Origin: an uncultured Aquincola sp.
Lineage (GTDB): Bacteria; Pseudomonadota; Gammaproteobacteria; Burkholderiales; Burkholderiaceae
DNA: 17,573 bases
Reading direction: 5' to 3'
Assembly (NCBI GenBank): GCA_937883885.1
Contig: CAKZXL010000708.1
Location: forward strand, 1-17,573
In this document: piece after piece, positions 1 to 8,259 of the stretch
Position numbering within the stretch: position 1 is the first letter of the stretch
Layout of the letters: the number at the start of each line of letters is the position of its first letter
The notes under the pieces: model-generated
What the model saw: the letters and a program-made list of their open reading frames with translations, nothing else
Told to the model about the DNA's origin: nothing
Database searches by the model: none
Made by a program: the position numbers and the translations under genes

Positions 1-747
1 CCCAGCCTGCAAGGCCGCACCGTGTTCGTCACCGGGGGCGGCAGCGGCATCGGCGCGGCCATCGTGCAGGGCTTTGCGGCGCAGGGTGCGCGCGTGGCCT
101 TCATCGACATCGACGAAGCGGCCAGCCGCCAGCTGGCCGGGCAGATCGCCGAAACCGGCCAACCCGCGCCCTGGTTTCGCCGCTGCGACGTGCGCGACAT
201 CCCGGCGCTGCAGCAGGCCATCGCCGAGGCGGCCGATGCGCTGGGGCCGTTCTCGGTGCTGGTGAACAACGTGGCCAGCGACGACCGCCACACGCTGGAA
301 TCGGTCACGCCCGCCTACTACGACGAGCGCATCGCCATCAATGAGCGGCCGGCCTTCTTCGCCATCCAGTCGGTGGTGCCGGGCATGCGCGGGCTGGGCG
401 GCGGCGCCATCGTCAACCTGGGCTCCACCGGCTGGCAGGCCAAGGGCAGCGGCTACCCCTGCTATGCGATTGCCAAGTCGTCGGTCAACGGGCTCACGCG
501 CGGGCTGGCCAAGACGCTGGGCGCCGACCGCATCCGCATCAACACCGTGTCGCCCGGCTGGGTGATGACCGAGCGGCAGAAGCAGCTCTGGCTGGACGCC
601 GCCGGCGAAGAAGACCTGAAGCGCAACCAGTGCCTGCCCGACAAGCTGCAGCCGCACGACATCGCGGCGATGGTGCTGTTCCTGGCGTCGGACGACGCGG
701 CCATGTGCACCGCGCAGGAGTTCACCGTGGACGCGGGCTGGGTGTAA
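1..747 (+). CDS. SDR-family sugar 1-dehydrogenase (L-arabinose/D-galactose type), 5' end cut off
   Basis: This is a classical short-chain dehydrogenase. It probably oxidises an aldose at C1 to the lactone with NAD+, the first step of the non-phosphorylative pathway whose dehydratases lie downstream. The frame is open from the window edge, and SDRs normally have a few residues before the first strand, so the true start lies upstream; the GTG at 22 falls inside strand 1. Of the 248 residues visible, TGGGSGIG (11-18) is the Rossmann nucleotide loop. The Asp in FIDID, around residue 36, suggests NAD rather than NADP. NNVA lies at 89-92, and the catalytic set is Asn114, Ser142, Tyr155 and Lys159 (YAIAK). 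The NNVA-SDDRH region and the C-terminal CTAQEFTVDAGW resemble SDRs found in galactose/arabinose clusters. Its stop is 13 bp from the convergent regulator's stop. Family is secure; the exact sugar is inferred from context. Confidence 0.85.
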   Translation, partial: PSLQGRTVFVTGGGSGIGAAIVQGFAAQGARVAFIDIDEAASRQLAGQIAETGQPAPWFRRCDVRDIPALQQAIAEAADALGPFSVLVNNVASDDRHTLESVTPAYYDERIAINERPAFFAIQSVVPGMRGLGGGAIVNLGSTGWQAKGSGYPCYAIAKSSVNGLTRGLAKTLGADRIRINTVSPGWVMTERQKQLWLDAAGEEDLKRNQCLPDKLQPHDIAAMVLFLASDDAAMCTAQEFTVDAGWV

Positions 748-759
748 GCCGGCACCGGC
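748..759. repeat. Small GC-rich inverted repeat between convergent stops
   Basis: GCCGG-CA-CCGGC fills almost the whole 13-bp gap between the convergent dehydrogenase and LysR genes. As RNA the stem would be only about 4 bp with a 4-nt loop and no U-tract follows, so it is at best a weak bidirectional termination signal. Confidence 0.3.
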
Positions 760-760
760 C

Positions 761-1717
761 CTACACCGATTCCAGCCGCCGGCCGTACAGCGTCAGGCTG
801 GCGGTCTTCAAGGCCTGCAGCATCACCTTCACCGCGGGCGAAGGCTCGCGGTCGGTGCGGGTGATGATGCCGAAGTCGTCCATCTGCCCCGGCAGCTCCA
901 GCGGCAGCACCGAGACGATGCCGTGTGCCTCGTAGTAGCGGGCCACGTCGGCCGCCAGCACCGAGATCATGTCGCTGCGCTGGAGCATGCCGGTGATGAA
1001 CAGCAGCGCCGCGGTTTCCACCACATTGGCCGGCGGCTGCAGCCCCGCCTCTTGAAAGCCCAGGTCGAAGCGGTGGCGCAGCATGCTGCCGGCCGGCGGC
1101 ACGATCCAGCCGGCATCGGCCACGTCGCGCAGCTGCAGGTCTTGCCGGCCCACCAGCGGATGGCCGGGCCGGCCGATGGCCACCACCGCTTCGCCGGTCA
1201 AGGGCTCATAACGCAGGCCGGTGCTTTCATGCCCGGCGAACAGGCGCCCCACCACCACGTCGAGCTTGCCCTGCTCCAGCCGCTCCAGCAGCACCGGGCT
1301 GGTTTCCACCTCCACGGTGACCCGCAGGCTGGGCTGGTCGCGCTTGACCAGGGCCACCGCGGGCGGCAGCAGCACCAGGCCGGGTGAGGTGACGGCGCCC
1401 ACGCTCACCTGGCCGAAGCGGCCGGCCTTGAGCGCGGCCAGCTCTTCATGCGCGCGGTTCAGGCTGGCCAGCGATTCACGCGCGTGGCGGATCATCGTCT
1501 CGCCATACCAGGTGGGCCGCATGCCACGCGGCAGGCGGTCGAACAGCGACACCTCCAGCACGTCTTCCAGGTCCTTCAGCAGCTTGGAAGCGGCCGGCTG
1601 CGTCATGTTCAGCACCTGGGCGGCGCGGTGGATGTTGCCTTCTTCGGCCAGCGTGACCAGCAGCAGCAGCTGCCGCGTCTTGAGGCGCACGCGGATGAAC
1701 CACGGGGTCGTGCTCAT
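761..1717 (-). CDS. gbpR: LysR-family transcriptional regulator, GbpR type
   Basis: This 318-residue LTTR has an N-terminal winged HTH (about residues 14-73, with NIHRAAQVLNMTQPAASK as the helix-turn-helix) and a C-terminal periplasmic-binding-like effector domain. The stretch WFIRVRLKTRQLLLLV followed by FDRLPRGMRPTWYGE is typical of GbpR-like regulators, which control sugar-binding-protein and arabinose/galactose genes in Azospirillum and Burkholderiales. It is transcribed divergently from the sugar ABC transporter operon, the usual LTTR arrangement, so it probably regulates that operon in response to a sugar or pathway intermediate. I chose the ATG at 1717 because a GTG 33 bp upstream (1750) would add a non-conserved leader and would run coding sequence into the 1743-1766 dyad. 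No clear Shine-Dalgarno precedes the ATG. Family assignment is firm; the effector is unknown. Confidence 0.85.
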   Translation of the reverse strand: MSTTPWFIRVRLKTRQLLLLVTLAEEGNIHRAAQVLNMTQPAASKLLKDLEDVLEVSLFDRLPRGMRPTWYGETMIRHARESLASLNRAHEELAALKAGRFGQVSVGAVTSPGLVLLPPAVALVKRDQPSLRVTVEVETSPVLLERLEQGKLDVVVGRLFAGHESTGLRYEPLTGEAVVAIGRPGHPLVGRQDLQLRDVADAGWIVPPAGSMLRHRFDLGFQEAGLQPPANVVETAALLFITGMLQRSDMISVLAADVARYYEAHGIVSVLPLELPGQMDDFGIITRTDREPSPAVKVMLQALKTASLTLYGRRLESV

Positions 1718-1742
1718 GGGGTGGGGCTCATGGGGTTTGCCT

Positions 1743-1766
1743 GAATGCACTCATTGATATGCATTC
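1743..1766. promoter_or_regulatory. Perfect 7+7 bp dyad, probable LysR/GbpR operator
   Basis: GAATGCA (1743-1749) and TGCATTC (1760-1766) are perfect inverted repeats separated by 10 bp. The element sits in the AT-richer divergent intergenic region, immediately upstream of the chosen LysR start and about 70 bp upstream of the transporter operon. LTTRs bind interrupted dyads of this size in such positions. The spacer contains TTGATA (1754-1759), which resembles a -35 hexamer, though no convincing -10 follows at normal spacing. Binding by the adjacent regulator is inferred. Confidence 0.55.
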
Positions 1767-1810
1767 TCTCCAAAAAACTATTGGAACGATATTGTTTTAC
1801 GTCTGACACT

Positions 1811-1822
1811 CGTTGCACAACG
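1811..1822. promoter_or_regulatory. Short dyad in the ytfQ leader
   Basis: CGTTG-CA-CAACG has 5-bp perfect arms. It lies just upstream of, and one base into, the ribosome-binding site of the binding-protein gene. It could be a second operator half or a small leader hairpin, and it may also be chance. Confidence 0.25.
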
Positions 1823-1827
1823 AGGAG
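1822..1827 (+). promoter_or_regulatory. Ribosome-binding site of the binding-protein gene
   Basis: GAGGAG lies 6 bp upstream of the ATG at 1834. This fixes the start there rather than at an in-frame TTG at 1813. Confidence 0.75.
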
Positions 1828-1833
1828 ACGTTC

Positions 1834-2802
1834 ATGTCGTTCAACCGCCGATCCTTCAACACCCTGGCTGCCGCCGCTTCGCTGGCCGCTTTGCTGCCGG
1901 GCCGCGCGTTCAGCGCCGACAAGCCGCTGGTGCTGGGCTTCAGCCAGGTGGGCGCCGAAAGCGAATGGCGCACCGCCAACACCGAGTCCATCAAGAGCGC
2001 CGCGAAGGACGCGGGCATCACGCTCAAGTTCTCGGATGCGCAGCAGAAGCAGGAGAACCAGATCAAGGCCATCCGCGCCTTCATCGCGCAGAAGGTGGAC
2101 GTGATCGCCTTCTCGCCGGTGGTGGAGTCGGGCTGGGAAACCGTGCTGCGTGAAGCCAAGGCCGCCAAGATCCCGGTGGTGCTGACCGACCGCGCCGTCA
2201 ACACCAAGGACGACTCGCTCTACGTGGCCTTCATCGGCTCTGACTTCACCGAAGAAGGTCGCAAGGCCGGCCGCTGGCTGGTGGACAAGATGAAGGGCAA
2301 TGCCGGCCCGGTCAACATCGTGGAGCTGCAGGGCACGGTGGGCTCGGCCCCGGCCATCGATCGCAAGAAGGGCTTCGAGGAAATCATCGCGGCCGACCCG
2401 AAGTTCAAGATCATCCGATCGCAGACCGGCGACTTCACCCGTGCCAAGGGCAAGGAGGTGATGGAAGCCTTCTTGAAGGCCGAAGGCAAGAAGATCAACG
2501 TGCTGTACGCGCACAACGACGACATGGCCATCGGCGCCATCCAGGCGATCGAAGAAGCGGGCATGAAGCCGGCGCAGGACATCACCATCATCTCCATCGA
2601 TGGCGTCAAGGGCGCGTTCGAGGCCATGATCGCCGGCAAGCTGAACGTGACCGTGGAATGCAGCCCGCTGCTAGGCCCGCAGCTGATGTCCATCGTCAAG
2701 GACGTCAAGGCCGGCAAGAGCGTGCCCAAGCGCATCGTCACCGAAGAAGGCATCTTCCCGATGGAGGTGGCGGCCAAGGAGTTTCCGAAGCGCAAGTACT
2801 GA
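1834..2802 (+). CDS. ytfQ: Periplasmic furanose-binding protein of ABC transporter (YtfQ-like)
   Basis: This 322-residue protein is the substrate-binding component of a carbohydrate-uptake ABC transporter. Residues 1-28 are a signal peptide: Arg-rich start (NRR), an Ala/Leu core, and a cleavage site near AFSA. The mature part is a periplasmic-binding-protein type 1 domain (ribose/LacI fold). Hallmarks shared with E. coli galactofuranose-binding YtfQ are GFSQVG, QQKQENQIKA, the DR after PVVLT, VELQGTVGSAPAIDRKKGF, GDFTRAKGKEVMEAF, YAHNDDMAIGA and SIDG. It is first in an operon with the ATPase 25 bp downstream. From the surrounding enzymes the natural ligand is probably a furanose form of D-galactose or L-arabinose; ligand identity is inference. 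The start is backed by a GAGGAG ribosome-binding site. Confidence 0.92.
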   Translation: MSFNRRSFNTLAAAASLAALLPGRAFSADKPLVLGFSQVGAESEWRTANTESIKSAAKDAGITLKFSDAQQKQENQIKAIRAFIAQKVDVIAFSPVVESGWETVLREAKAAKIPVVLTDRAVNTKDDSLYVAFIGSDFTEEGRKAGRWLVDKMKGNAGPVNIVELQGTVGSAPAIDRKKGFEEIIAADPKFKIIRSQTGDFTRAKGKEVMEAFLKAEGKKINVLYAHNDDMAIGAIQAIEEAGMKPAQDITIISIDGVKGAFEAMIAGKLNVTVECSPLLGPQLMSIVKDVKAGKSVPKRIVTEEGIFPMEVAAKEFPKRKY

Positions 2803-2827
2803 GCCTTAACCGTTGCGTCGCTCAGCC

Positions 2828-4360
2828 ATGGCCGCCCTGCCCCCACCCGCCACGCCGCTGCTCGAACTGCAGGGCATCCGCAAGCAGTTCGCCGGCGTGA
2901 CGGTGCTGGACGGCATCTCGCTGCGGCTGTTTCCCGGTGAGATCCATGCGCTGATGGGCCAGAACGGCGCCGGCAAAAGTACGCTGATCAAGGTGCTCAC
3001 CGGCGTGCTGGCCAGCAATGGCGGCCAGATGTGGCTGCAAGGCCAGCCGGTGGCGCCGGCCACGCCGTTGCAGGCGCAGCGCCTGGGCATCAGCACGGTG
3101 TACCAGGAAGTGAACCTGTGCCCCAACCTCAGCGTGGCCGAGAACATGTTCGCCGGCCGCTACCCGCGCCGCGGCGCGGCCCTGGGCTGGCGCATCGACT
3201 GGGCCGAGGTGCACCGCCGGGCTGAAGCCCTGCTGGCCCGCATCGGCCTGCAGATCGACGTGACGCGGCAGCTTGCCAGCTACCCGGTGGCGGTGCAGCA
3301 GATGGTGGCCATCGCCCGCGCGCTGGGCGTGCAGGCCAAGGTGTTGATCCTCGACGAGCCGACGTCCAGCCTGGATGAAGACGAGGTGCAGAAGCTGTTC
3401 GAGGTGCTGCGCCGGCTGCGCGCCGAGGGCCTGGCCATCGTCTTCGTCACCCACTTCTTGAACCAGGTGTATGCGGTGTCCGACCGCATCACCGTGCTGC
3501 GCAATGGCCGCCATGTGGGCGAATGGCCGGTGGCCGAGTTGGGCCCTTCGGCCTTGATCGCGGCCATGCTGGGCCGCACGCTGGCCGAGCAGGCCGCGCA
3601 GCAGCAGCCGCTGCCGCACGAGGCCGCACAACGCCCGCCGCTGCTGCAGACCGAAGGCCTGGGCCAGACTGGCCAGCTGCAGCCCATCGACCTGCAGGTG
3701 CGGCCCGGTGAGGTGCTGGGCCTGGCCGGCCTGCTGGGCGCCGGCCGCACCGAGACCGCGCGCCTGCTGTTCGGCCTGGCCACGCCCGACCGCGGCGTGC
3801 TGCGCATCGATGGGCAGGAAGTGCGCTTCGAGTCGCCTTCGGACGCCATCCGCCACGGCCTGGCGCTGTGTCCGGAAGAGCGCAAGACCGACGGCATCGT
3901 GGCCGAGCTGTCGGTGCGCGAGAACATCGTGCTGGCGCTGCAGGCGCGGCGCGGGCTGCGGCGCACGTTGCCGGCCGCGCAGCAGGCCGCCATGGCCGAG
4001 CACTACGTGCGGCTGATGGGCATCAAGACCCACAGCATTGAAACGCCGATCGGGCAGCTGTCGGGCGGCAACCAGCAAAAGGCGGTGATCGCCCGCTGGC
4101 TGGCCACGGAGCCGCGGCTGCTGATCCTGGACGAACCCACGCGCGGCATCGACGTGGCCGCCAAGCAGGAAATCATGGATCAGATCCTGCAGCTGGCGCG
4201 TGCCGGCATGGCAGTGGTCTTCATCTCTTCCGAGCTGAGCGAGGTGGTGCGCGTGGCCCACCGCATCGTGGTGCTGCGCGACCGCCGCCAGGTGGGCGAG
4301 CTGCCCGCCGGCAGCACCGAGGCGCAGGTGCTGGACATGATTGCCGCGCAGGCGGCTTGA
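2828..4360 (+). CDS. ytfR: Sugar ABC transporter ATPase with two nucleotide-binding domains (YtfR-like)
   Basis: This 510-residue cytoplasmic ATPase powers uptake with the adjacent permeases. Domain 1 (about 10-250) has Walker A GQNGAGKS at 44-51 and Walker B LILDEPTSSLDEDE. Its signature is the degenerate YPVAVQQMVAIARAL rather than LSGGQ, which is normal for YtfR-like proteins. Domain 2 (about 265-500) has the usual atypical Walker A GLLGAGRTE, a CPEERKTDGI segment, a clean LSGGNQQKAVIARWL signature and LILDEPTRGIDVAAK. Length matches the roughly 500-residue family. ATG at 2828 was chosen over an in-frame TTG at 2813; the ribosome-binding site is weak, suggesting translation depends partly on the upstream gene. 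The assignment is secure. Confidence 0.92.
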   Translation: MAALPPPATPLLELQGIRKQFAGVTVLDGISLRLFPGEIHALMGQNGAGKSTLIKVLTGVLASNGGQMWLQGQPVAPATPLQAQRLGISTVYQEVNLCPNLSVAENMFAGRYPRRGAALGWRIDWAEVHRRAEALLARIGLQIDVTRQLASYPVAVQQMVAIARALGVQAKVLILDEPTSSLDEDEVQKLFEVLRRLRAEGLAIVFVTHFLNQVYAVSDRITVLRNGRHVGEWPVAELGPSALIAAMLGRTLAEQAAQQQPLPHEAAQRPPLLQTEGLGQTGQLQPIDLQVRPGEVLGLAGLLGAGRTETARLLFGLATPDRGVLRIDGQEVRFESPSDAIRHGLALCPEERKTDGIVAELSVRENIVLALQARRGLRRTLPAAQQAAMAEHYVRLMGIKTHSIETPIGQLSGGNQQKAVIARWLATEPRLLILDEPTRGIDVAAKQEIMDQILQLARAGMAVVFISSELSEVVRVAHRIVVLRDRRQVGELPAGSTEAQVLDMIAAQAA

Positions 4361-4375
4361 AGCTTTGCAAGCCTG

Positions 4376-5431
4376 ATGAACGACACCACCACCCCCACAC
4401 CGCTGGGCCAGCGCCTCGGCCAGCACCGGCTGCTGTGGCCCACCGTCACGCTGTTGCTGCTGCTGGCCGTCAATGCCGCCTTCAACCCCGGCTTTTTGCA
4501 TGTGGAGTGGCGCGAGGGGCACCTGTACGGCAGCCTGGTCGACATCCTCAACCGCGCGGCGCCGCTGGTGCTGGTGTCACTGGGCATGACGCTGGTCATC
4601 GCCACCCGCGGCATCGACATCTCGGTGGGTGCGGTGGTGGCCATCGCCGCGGCGGTGGCGGCCTGGATGATCGGCGGGCAGGTCTCGGGCGGCGAGCCGC
4701 GCCTGCCGATGGCCGTGGCCATTGCTGGTGCGCTGGCGGTGGCTCTGGTGTGCGGCCTGTGGAACGGGCTGCTGGTGGCCCGCATCGGCATGCAGCCCAT
4801 CGTGGCCACGCTGATCCTGATGGTGGCCGGACGCGGCATCGCGCAGCTGATCACCGATGGGCAGATCATCACCATCTACTACGCGCCCTACTTCTTCATC
4901 GGCGGCGGCTGGCTGCTGGGGCTGCCGTTTTCGCTGTTCATCGTGGCGGCGGTGCTGGTGCTGCTGCAGCTGGCGCTGCGGCGCACGGCGCTGGGCCTGT
5001 TCATCCAGGCGGTGGGCATCAACCCCACGGCGGCGCGTGTGGCCGGCATACGCGCACGGCGGCTGCTGGTGGGCGTGTATGCCTTCTGCGGCCTGTGCGC
5101 CGGCCTGGCCGGGCTGCTGATCAGCAGCAACGTCAAAAGCGCCGACGGCAACAACGCCGGCCAGCTGCTGGAGCTGGACGCGATATTGGCCGTGACGCTG
5201 GGCGGCACCGCGCTGGCGGGCGGGCGCTTCAGCCTGGCGGGCAGCGTGATCGGCGCCTTGATCATCCAGACGCTGACCTACGCCATCTATTCGCTGGGCG
5301 TGCCGCCCGAGATCAACCTGGTGGTCAAGGCAGCGGTGGTGTTCGTGGTGATGCTGCTGCAGTCGGCCGAGTTTCGCGCCACGGTGCGCAACGCCATCCG
5401 TCGCCCGGCGGTGCAGGAGATGCGCGCATGA
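4376..5431 (+). CDS. ytfT: Sugar ABC transporter permease (YtfT-like)
   Basis: This 351-residue inner-membrane permease belongs to the ribose/galactofuranose type (BPD_transp_2 family). It shows a run of hydrophobic membrane segments starting near residue 20 (LLWPTVTLLLLLAVNAAF), the conserved cytoplasmic signature TRGIDISVGAVVAI, and the C-terminal LGGTALAGGRFSLAGSVIGA motif. The N-terminal extracytoplasmic stretch FNPGFLHVEWREGHLYGS is typical of YtfT. It pairs with the next gene to form a heterodimeric channel. The start is 15 bp after the ATPase stop with little Shine-Dalgarno. It overlaps the next gene by 4 bp. Confidence 0.9.
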   Translation: MNDTTTPTPLGQRLGQHRLLWPTVTLLLLLAVNAAFNPGFLHVEWREGHLYGSLVDILNRAAPLVLVSLGMTLVIATRGIDISVGAVVAIAAAVAAWMIGGQVSGGEPRLPMAVAIAGALAVALVCGLWNGLLVARIGMQPIVATLILMVAGRGIAQLITDGQIITIYYAPYFFIGGGWLLGLPFSLFIVAAVLVLLQLALRRTALGLFIQAVGINPTAARVAGIRARRLLVGVYAFCGLCAGLAGLLISSNVKSADGNNAGQLLELDAILAVTLGGTALAGGRFSLAGSVIGALIIQTLTYAIYSLGVPPEINLVVKAAVVFVVMLLQSAEFRATVRNAIRRPAVQEMRA

Positions 5432-6462
5432 GCACCGCCCTGCCCGTGCCCACCACGCCGGCCGCCGCCCCCGAAGCGGCCACCCCGCCCACGCCCCCGA
5501 TGCGCCTCAACCCCAAGCACCTGCCGCTGGCCGCCACGGTGTCGCTGTTCATCCTGCTGGCCAGCGTGGGCGCGCTGCGCTACGACGGCTTTTTCTCGGC
5601 GCAGGTGTTCCTCAACCTGCTGATCGACAACGCCTTCCTCGTCATCGTGGCGGTGGGCATGACCTTCGTCATCCTGTCGGGCGGCATCGATCTGTCGGTG
5701 GGCTCGGTCATCGCGCTCACCACCATGGTGTCGGCCGCGCTGGTGGAACACCACCAGTGGCCGCCGGTGCTGGTGATACCGCTGGTGCTGGCCATGGGCA
5801 CGGCCTTCGGGGCTTTTCAAGGGCTGTTGATCGAGCGCTTCCGGCTGCAGCCCTTCATCGTCACGCTGGCCGGCATGTTCCTGGCGCGCGGGCTGTGCTA
5901 CCTCATCAGCATCGATTCCATCAGCATCACCGAAGCCAGCTACTCGGCCATCTCGCAGTACCGGCTGCCGCTGGGTGAAGAAGCTTCGCTGTCGGTGGGT
6001 GCGCTCATCGCCATCGCGGTGGTGCTGCTGGCGGTGTTCATCGCGCACTGCACGCCCTTCGGCCGCACGGTGTATGCCATCGGCGGCAATGAGCATTCGG
6101 CGGTGCTGATGGGCCTGCCGGTGCGCAGCACCGTGGTGGGCGTGTACACGCTGTCGGGCTTTTGCTCGGCGCTGGCCGGCGTGGTGTTCACCTTCTACAT
6201 GCTGTCGGGCTACGGCCTGCATGCGGTGGGCCTGGAGCTGGACGCCATTGCCGCGGTGGTCATCGGCGGCACCCTGCTCACCGGCGGCGTGGGCTATGTG
6301 GCCGGCACGCTGTTCGGCGTGCTCACGCTGGGTGTCATTCAAACCCTCATCGCCTTCGACGGCACGCTCAGCTCATGGTGGACGCGCATCGTCATCGGCG
6401 CGCTGCTGTTCTTCTTCTGCCTGCTGCAGCGCTTTTTCACCTCGCGCCCGCCGCGGCGTTGA
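5428..6462 (+). CDS. yjfF: Sugar ABC transporter permease (YjfF-like)
   Basis: This is the second permease, 344 residues, with the BPD_transp_2 signature SGGIDLSVGSVIAL near residue 85 and the C-terminal IGGTLLTGGVGYVAGTLFG motif. The first 25 residues are a Pro/Ala-rich tail absent from the core family, so an internal ATG at 5500 is possible. However, AGGAGA at 5415-5420 is well placed for the ATG at 5428, and the ATGA overlap with the preceding stop argues for coupled translation from there. The same reading frame happens to stay open upstream through the whole of the preceding permease; that part is not coding. With the three genes before it, it completes a YtfQRT-YjfF furanose importer. 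Confidence 0.9.
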   Translation: MSTALPVPTTPAAAPEAATPPTPPMRLNPKHLPLAATVSLFILLASVGALRYDGFFSAQVFLNLLIDNAFLVIVAVGMTFVILSGGIDLSVGSVIALTTMVSAALVEHHQWPPVLVIPLVLAMGTAFGAFQGLLIERFRLQPFIVTLAGMFLARGLCYLISIDSISITEASYSAISQYRLPLGEEASLSVGALIAIAVVLLAVFIAHCTPFGRTVYAIGGNEHSAVLMGLPVRSTVVGVYTLSGFCSALAGVVFTFYMLSGYGLHAVGLELDAIAAVVIGGTLLTGGVGYVAGTLFGVLTLGVIQTLIAFDGTLSSWWTRIVIGALLFFFCLLQRFFTSRPPRR

Positions 6463-6490
6463 CCCTTCACTTCCACAGGACCCCCTCGCC

Positions 6491-8239
6491 ATGCCGGACA
6501 CCCCGCGCAAGCTGCGTTCCACCGAATGGTTCGGCAGCGCCGACAAGAACGGCTTCATGTACCGCAGCTGGATGAAGAACCAGGGCATTCCGGACCATGA
6601 GTTCGATGGCCGGCCCATCATCGGCATCTGCAACACCTGGAGCGAGCTGACGCCCTGCAACGCCCACTTCCGCAAGATCGCCGAACATGTGAAGCGCGGC
6701 GTCTCGGAAGCCGGCGGCTTTCCGGTGGAGTTTCCGGTGTTCTCCAACGGTGAATCCAACCTGCGGCCCACCGCCATGCTCACCCGCAACCTGGCCAGCA
6801 TGGACGTGGAAGAAGCCATCCGCGGCAACCCGATCGATGCGGTGGTGCTGCTGACCGGCTGCGACAAGACCACGCCCGCGCTGCTGATGGGCGCGGCCAG
6901 CTGCGACGTGCCCGCCATCGTGGTGACGGGCGGGCCCATGCTCAACGGCAAGCTGGAGGGGCGCGACATCGGCTCGGGCACCGCGGTGTGGCAGCTGCAT
7001 GAATCGCTGAAGGCCGGCACCATCAACCTGCACCAGTTCCTGTCGGCCGAAGGCGGCATGTCGCGCTCGGCCGGCACCTGCAACACCATGGGCACCGCCA
7101 GCACCATGGCCTGCATGGCCGAGGCGCTGGGCACCAGCCTGCCGCACAACGCGGCCATTCCGGCGGTGGATTCGCGCCGCTACGTGCTGGCGCAGATGTC
7201 GGGCATGCGCGCGGTGGAGATGGCGCGCGAAGGGCTCACGCTGTCGAAGATCCTCACGCGCCAGGCCTTCGAGAACGCCATCCGCGTGAACGCGGCCATC
7301 GGCGGATCGACCAACGCAGTGATCCACCTCAAGGCCATTGCCGGGCGCATCGGCGTGCCGCTGAGCCTGGAAGACTGGACCACCATCGGCCGCGACACGC
7401 CCACGCTGGTGGACCTGATGCCTTCGGGCCGGTTCTTGATGGAAGAGTTCTATTACGCCGGCGGCCTGCCCGCCGTGCTGCGCCGGCTGGGCGAGCATGG
7501 CCTGCTGCCCCACCCCGATGCGCTCACCGTCAACGGCCACAGCCTGTGGCACAACGTGAAAGAAGCGCCCAGCCACAACGACGAGGTGATCCGCCCGCTG
7601 AGCAAGCCGCTGATGGCCGATGGCGGCATCCGCGTGCTGCGCGGCAACCTCTCGCCCAACGGCGCGGTGCTCAAACCCTCGGCCGCCACGCCCGCGCTGC
7701 TGCGCCACCGCGGCCGCGCCGTGGTGTTCGAGAACCTGGAGCACTACAAGGAACGCATCGTCGACGAGAGCCTGGACGTGGACGCCAGCTCGGTGCTGGT
7801 GCTCAAGCGCTGCGGCCCGCGCGGCTACCCCGGCATGGCCGAGGTGGGCAACATGGGCCTGCCGCCCAAGCTGCTGCGCCAGGGCATCACCGACATGGTT
7901 CGCATCAGCGACGCGCGCATGAGCGGCACCGCCTACGGCACCGTGGTGCTGCACGTGGCGCCCGAAGCCGCGGCCGGCGGCCCGCTGGCCGTGGTGCGCG
8001 ATGGCGACTGGATCGAGCTGGACTGCGACGCCGGCCGCCTGCACCTGGACATCAGCGATGCCGAGCTGGCCGACCGCCTGGCCAACCTGCGCGCCGAAGA
8101 AGCCGCCGCCCAACGGCCGGGCCGCAGCAGCGGCTATGAGCGCCTGTACGTCGACCATGTGCTGCAGGCCGACGAAGGCTGCGACTTCGACTTTCTGGTG
8201 GGCTGCCGCGGCAACGCCGTGCCCCGCCATTCACACTGA
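6491..8239 (+). CDS. araC: L-arabonate dehydratase (IlvD/Edd family Fe-S enzyme)
   Basis: This 582-residue enzyme is predicted to dehydrate L-arabonate to 2-keto-3-deoxy-L-arabonate (EC 4.2.1.25 type). The three [2Fe-2S] cysteine ligands are all present: Cys56 (in SELTPCN), Cys124 (in LTGCDKTTP) and Cys197 (in SAGTCNTMG). They have the same spacing as the structurally characterised Rhizobium L-arabinonate dehydratase. SNGESNLRPTAML, GGSTNAVIHLKAIAGR and RISDARMSGTAYG are further family blocks. The symbol follows Azospirillum usage and is not the E. coli AraC regulator. The start at 6491 follows CAGGA at 6476-6480; the frame is also open upstream inside yjfF but carries no homology there. Related enzymes act on D-xylonate, L-fuconate or D-gluconate, so substrate rests on sequence resemblance plus the AraD-like gene next door. 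Confidence 0.88.
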   Translation: MPDTPRKLRSTEWFGSADKNGFMYRSWMKNQGIPDHEFDGRPIIGICNTWSELTPCNAHFRKIAEHVKRGVSEAGGFPVEFPVFSNGESNLRPTAMLTRNLASMDVEEAIRGNPIDAVVLLTGCDKTTPALLMGAASCDVPAIVVTGGPMLNGKLEGRDIGSGTAVWQLHESLKAGTINLHQFLSAEGGMSRSAGTCNTMGTASTMACMAEALGTSLPHNAAIPAVDSRRYVLAQMSGMRAVEMAREGLTLSKILTRQAFENAIRVNAAIGGSTNAVIHLKAIAGRIGVPLSLEDWTTIGRDTPTLVDLMPSGRFLMEEFYYAGGLPAVLRRLGEHGLLPHPDALTVNGHSLWHNVKEAPSHNDEVIRPLSKPLMADGGIRVLRGNLSPNGAVLKPSAATPALLRHRGRAVVFENLEHYKERIVDESLDVDASSVLVLKRCGPRGYPGMAEVGNMGLPPKLLRQGITDMVRISDARMSGTAYGTVVLHVAPEAAAGGPLAVVRDGDWIELDCDAGRLHLDISDAELADRLANLRAEEAAAQRPGRSSGYERLYVDHVLQADEGCDFDFLVGCRGNAVPRHSH

Positions 8240-8259
8240 CCCACGCCCCTTCACACGCC

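Noticed and set aside
3271..3330. Missing LSGGQ signature in the first nucleotide-binding domain of the sugar ATPase as a defect
   Set aside because: The YPVAVQQ form is normal for YtfR-type ATPases; the second domain has the canonical signature.
2822..4522. Very long open frame on the minus strand antisense to ytfR
   Set aside because: It is His/Gln/Arg-rich low-complexity translation typical of the shadow of a G+C-rich gene; the plus strand encodes an unmistakable ABC ATPase with all motifs.
4357..5427. Upstream in-frame extension that would fuse a 350-residue segment to YjfF
   Set aside because: The extension is another frame of ytfT with His/Arg-rich nonsense; the true yjfF start at 5428 has a ribosome-binding site and an ATGA overlap.
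6221..6490. Upstream in-frame extension of the L-arabonate dehydratase
   Set aside because: It overlaps the 3' end of yjfF out of frame and has no homology; the ATG at 6491 fits the family N-terminus and has a CAGGA upstream.
6467..8230. Long minus-strand open frame antisense to the L-arabonate dehydratase
   Set aside because: Same shadow pattern (Ala/His/Gln-rich, no family), while the plus strand has the conserved Fe-S cysteines.
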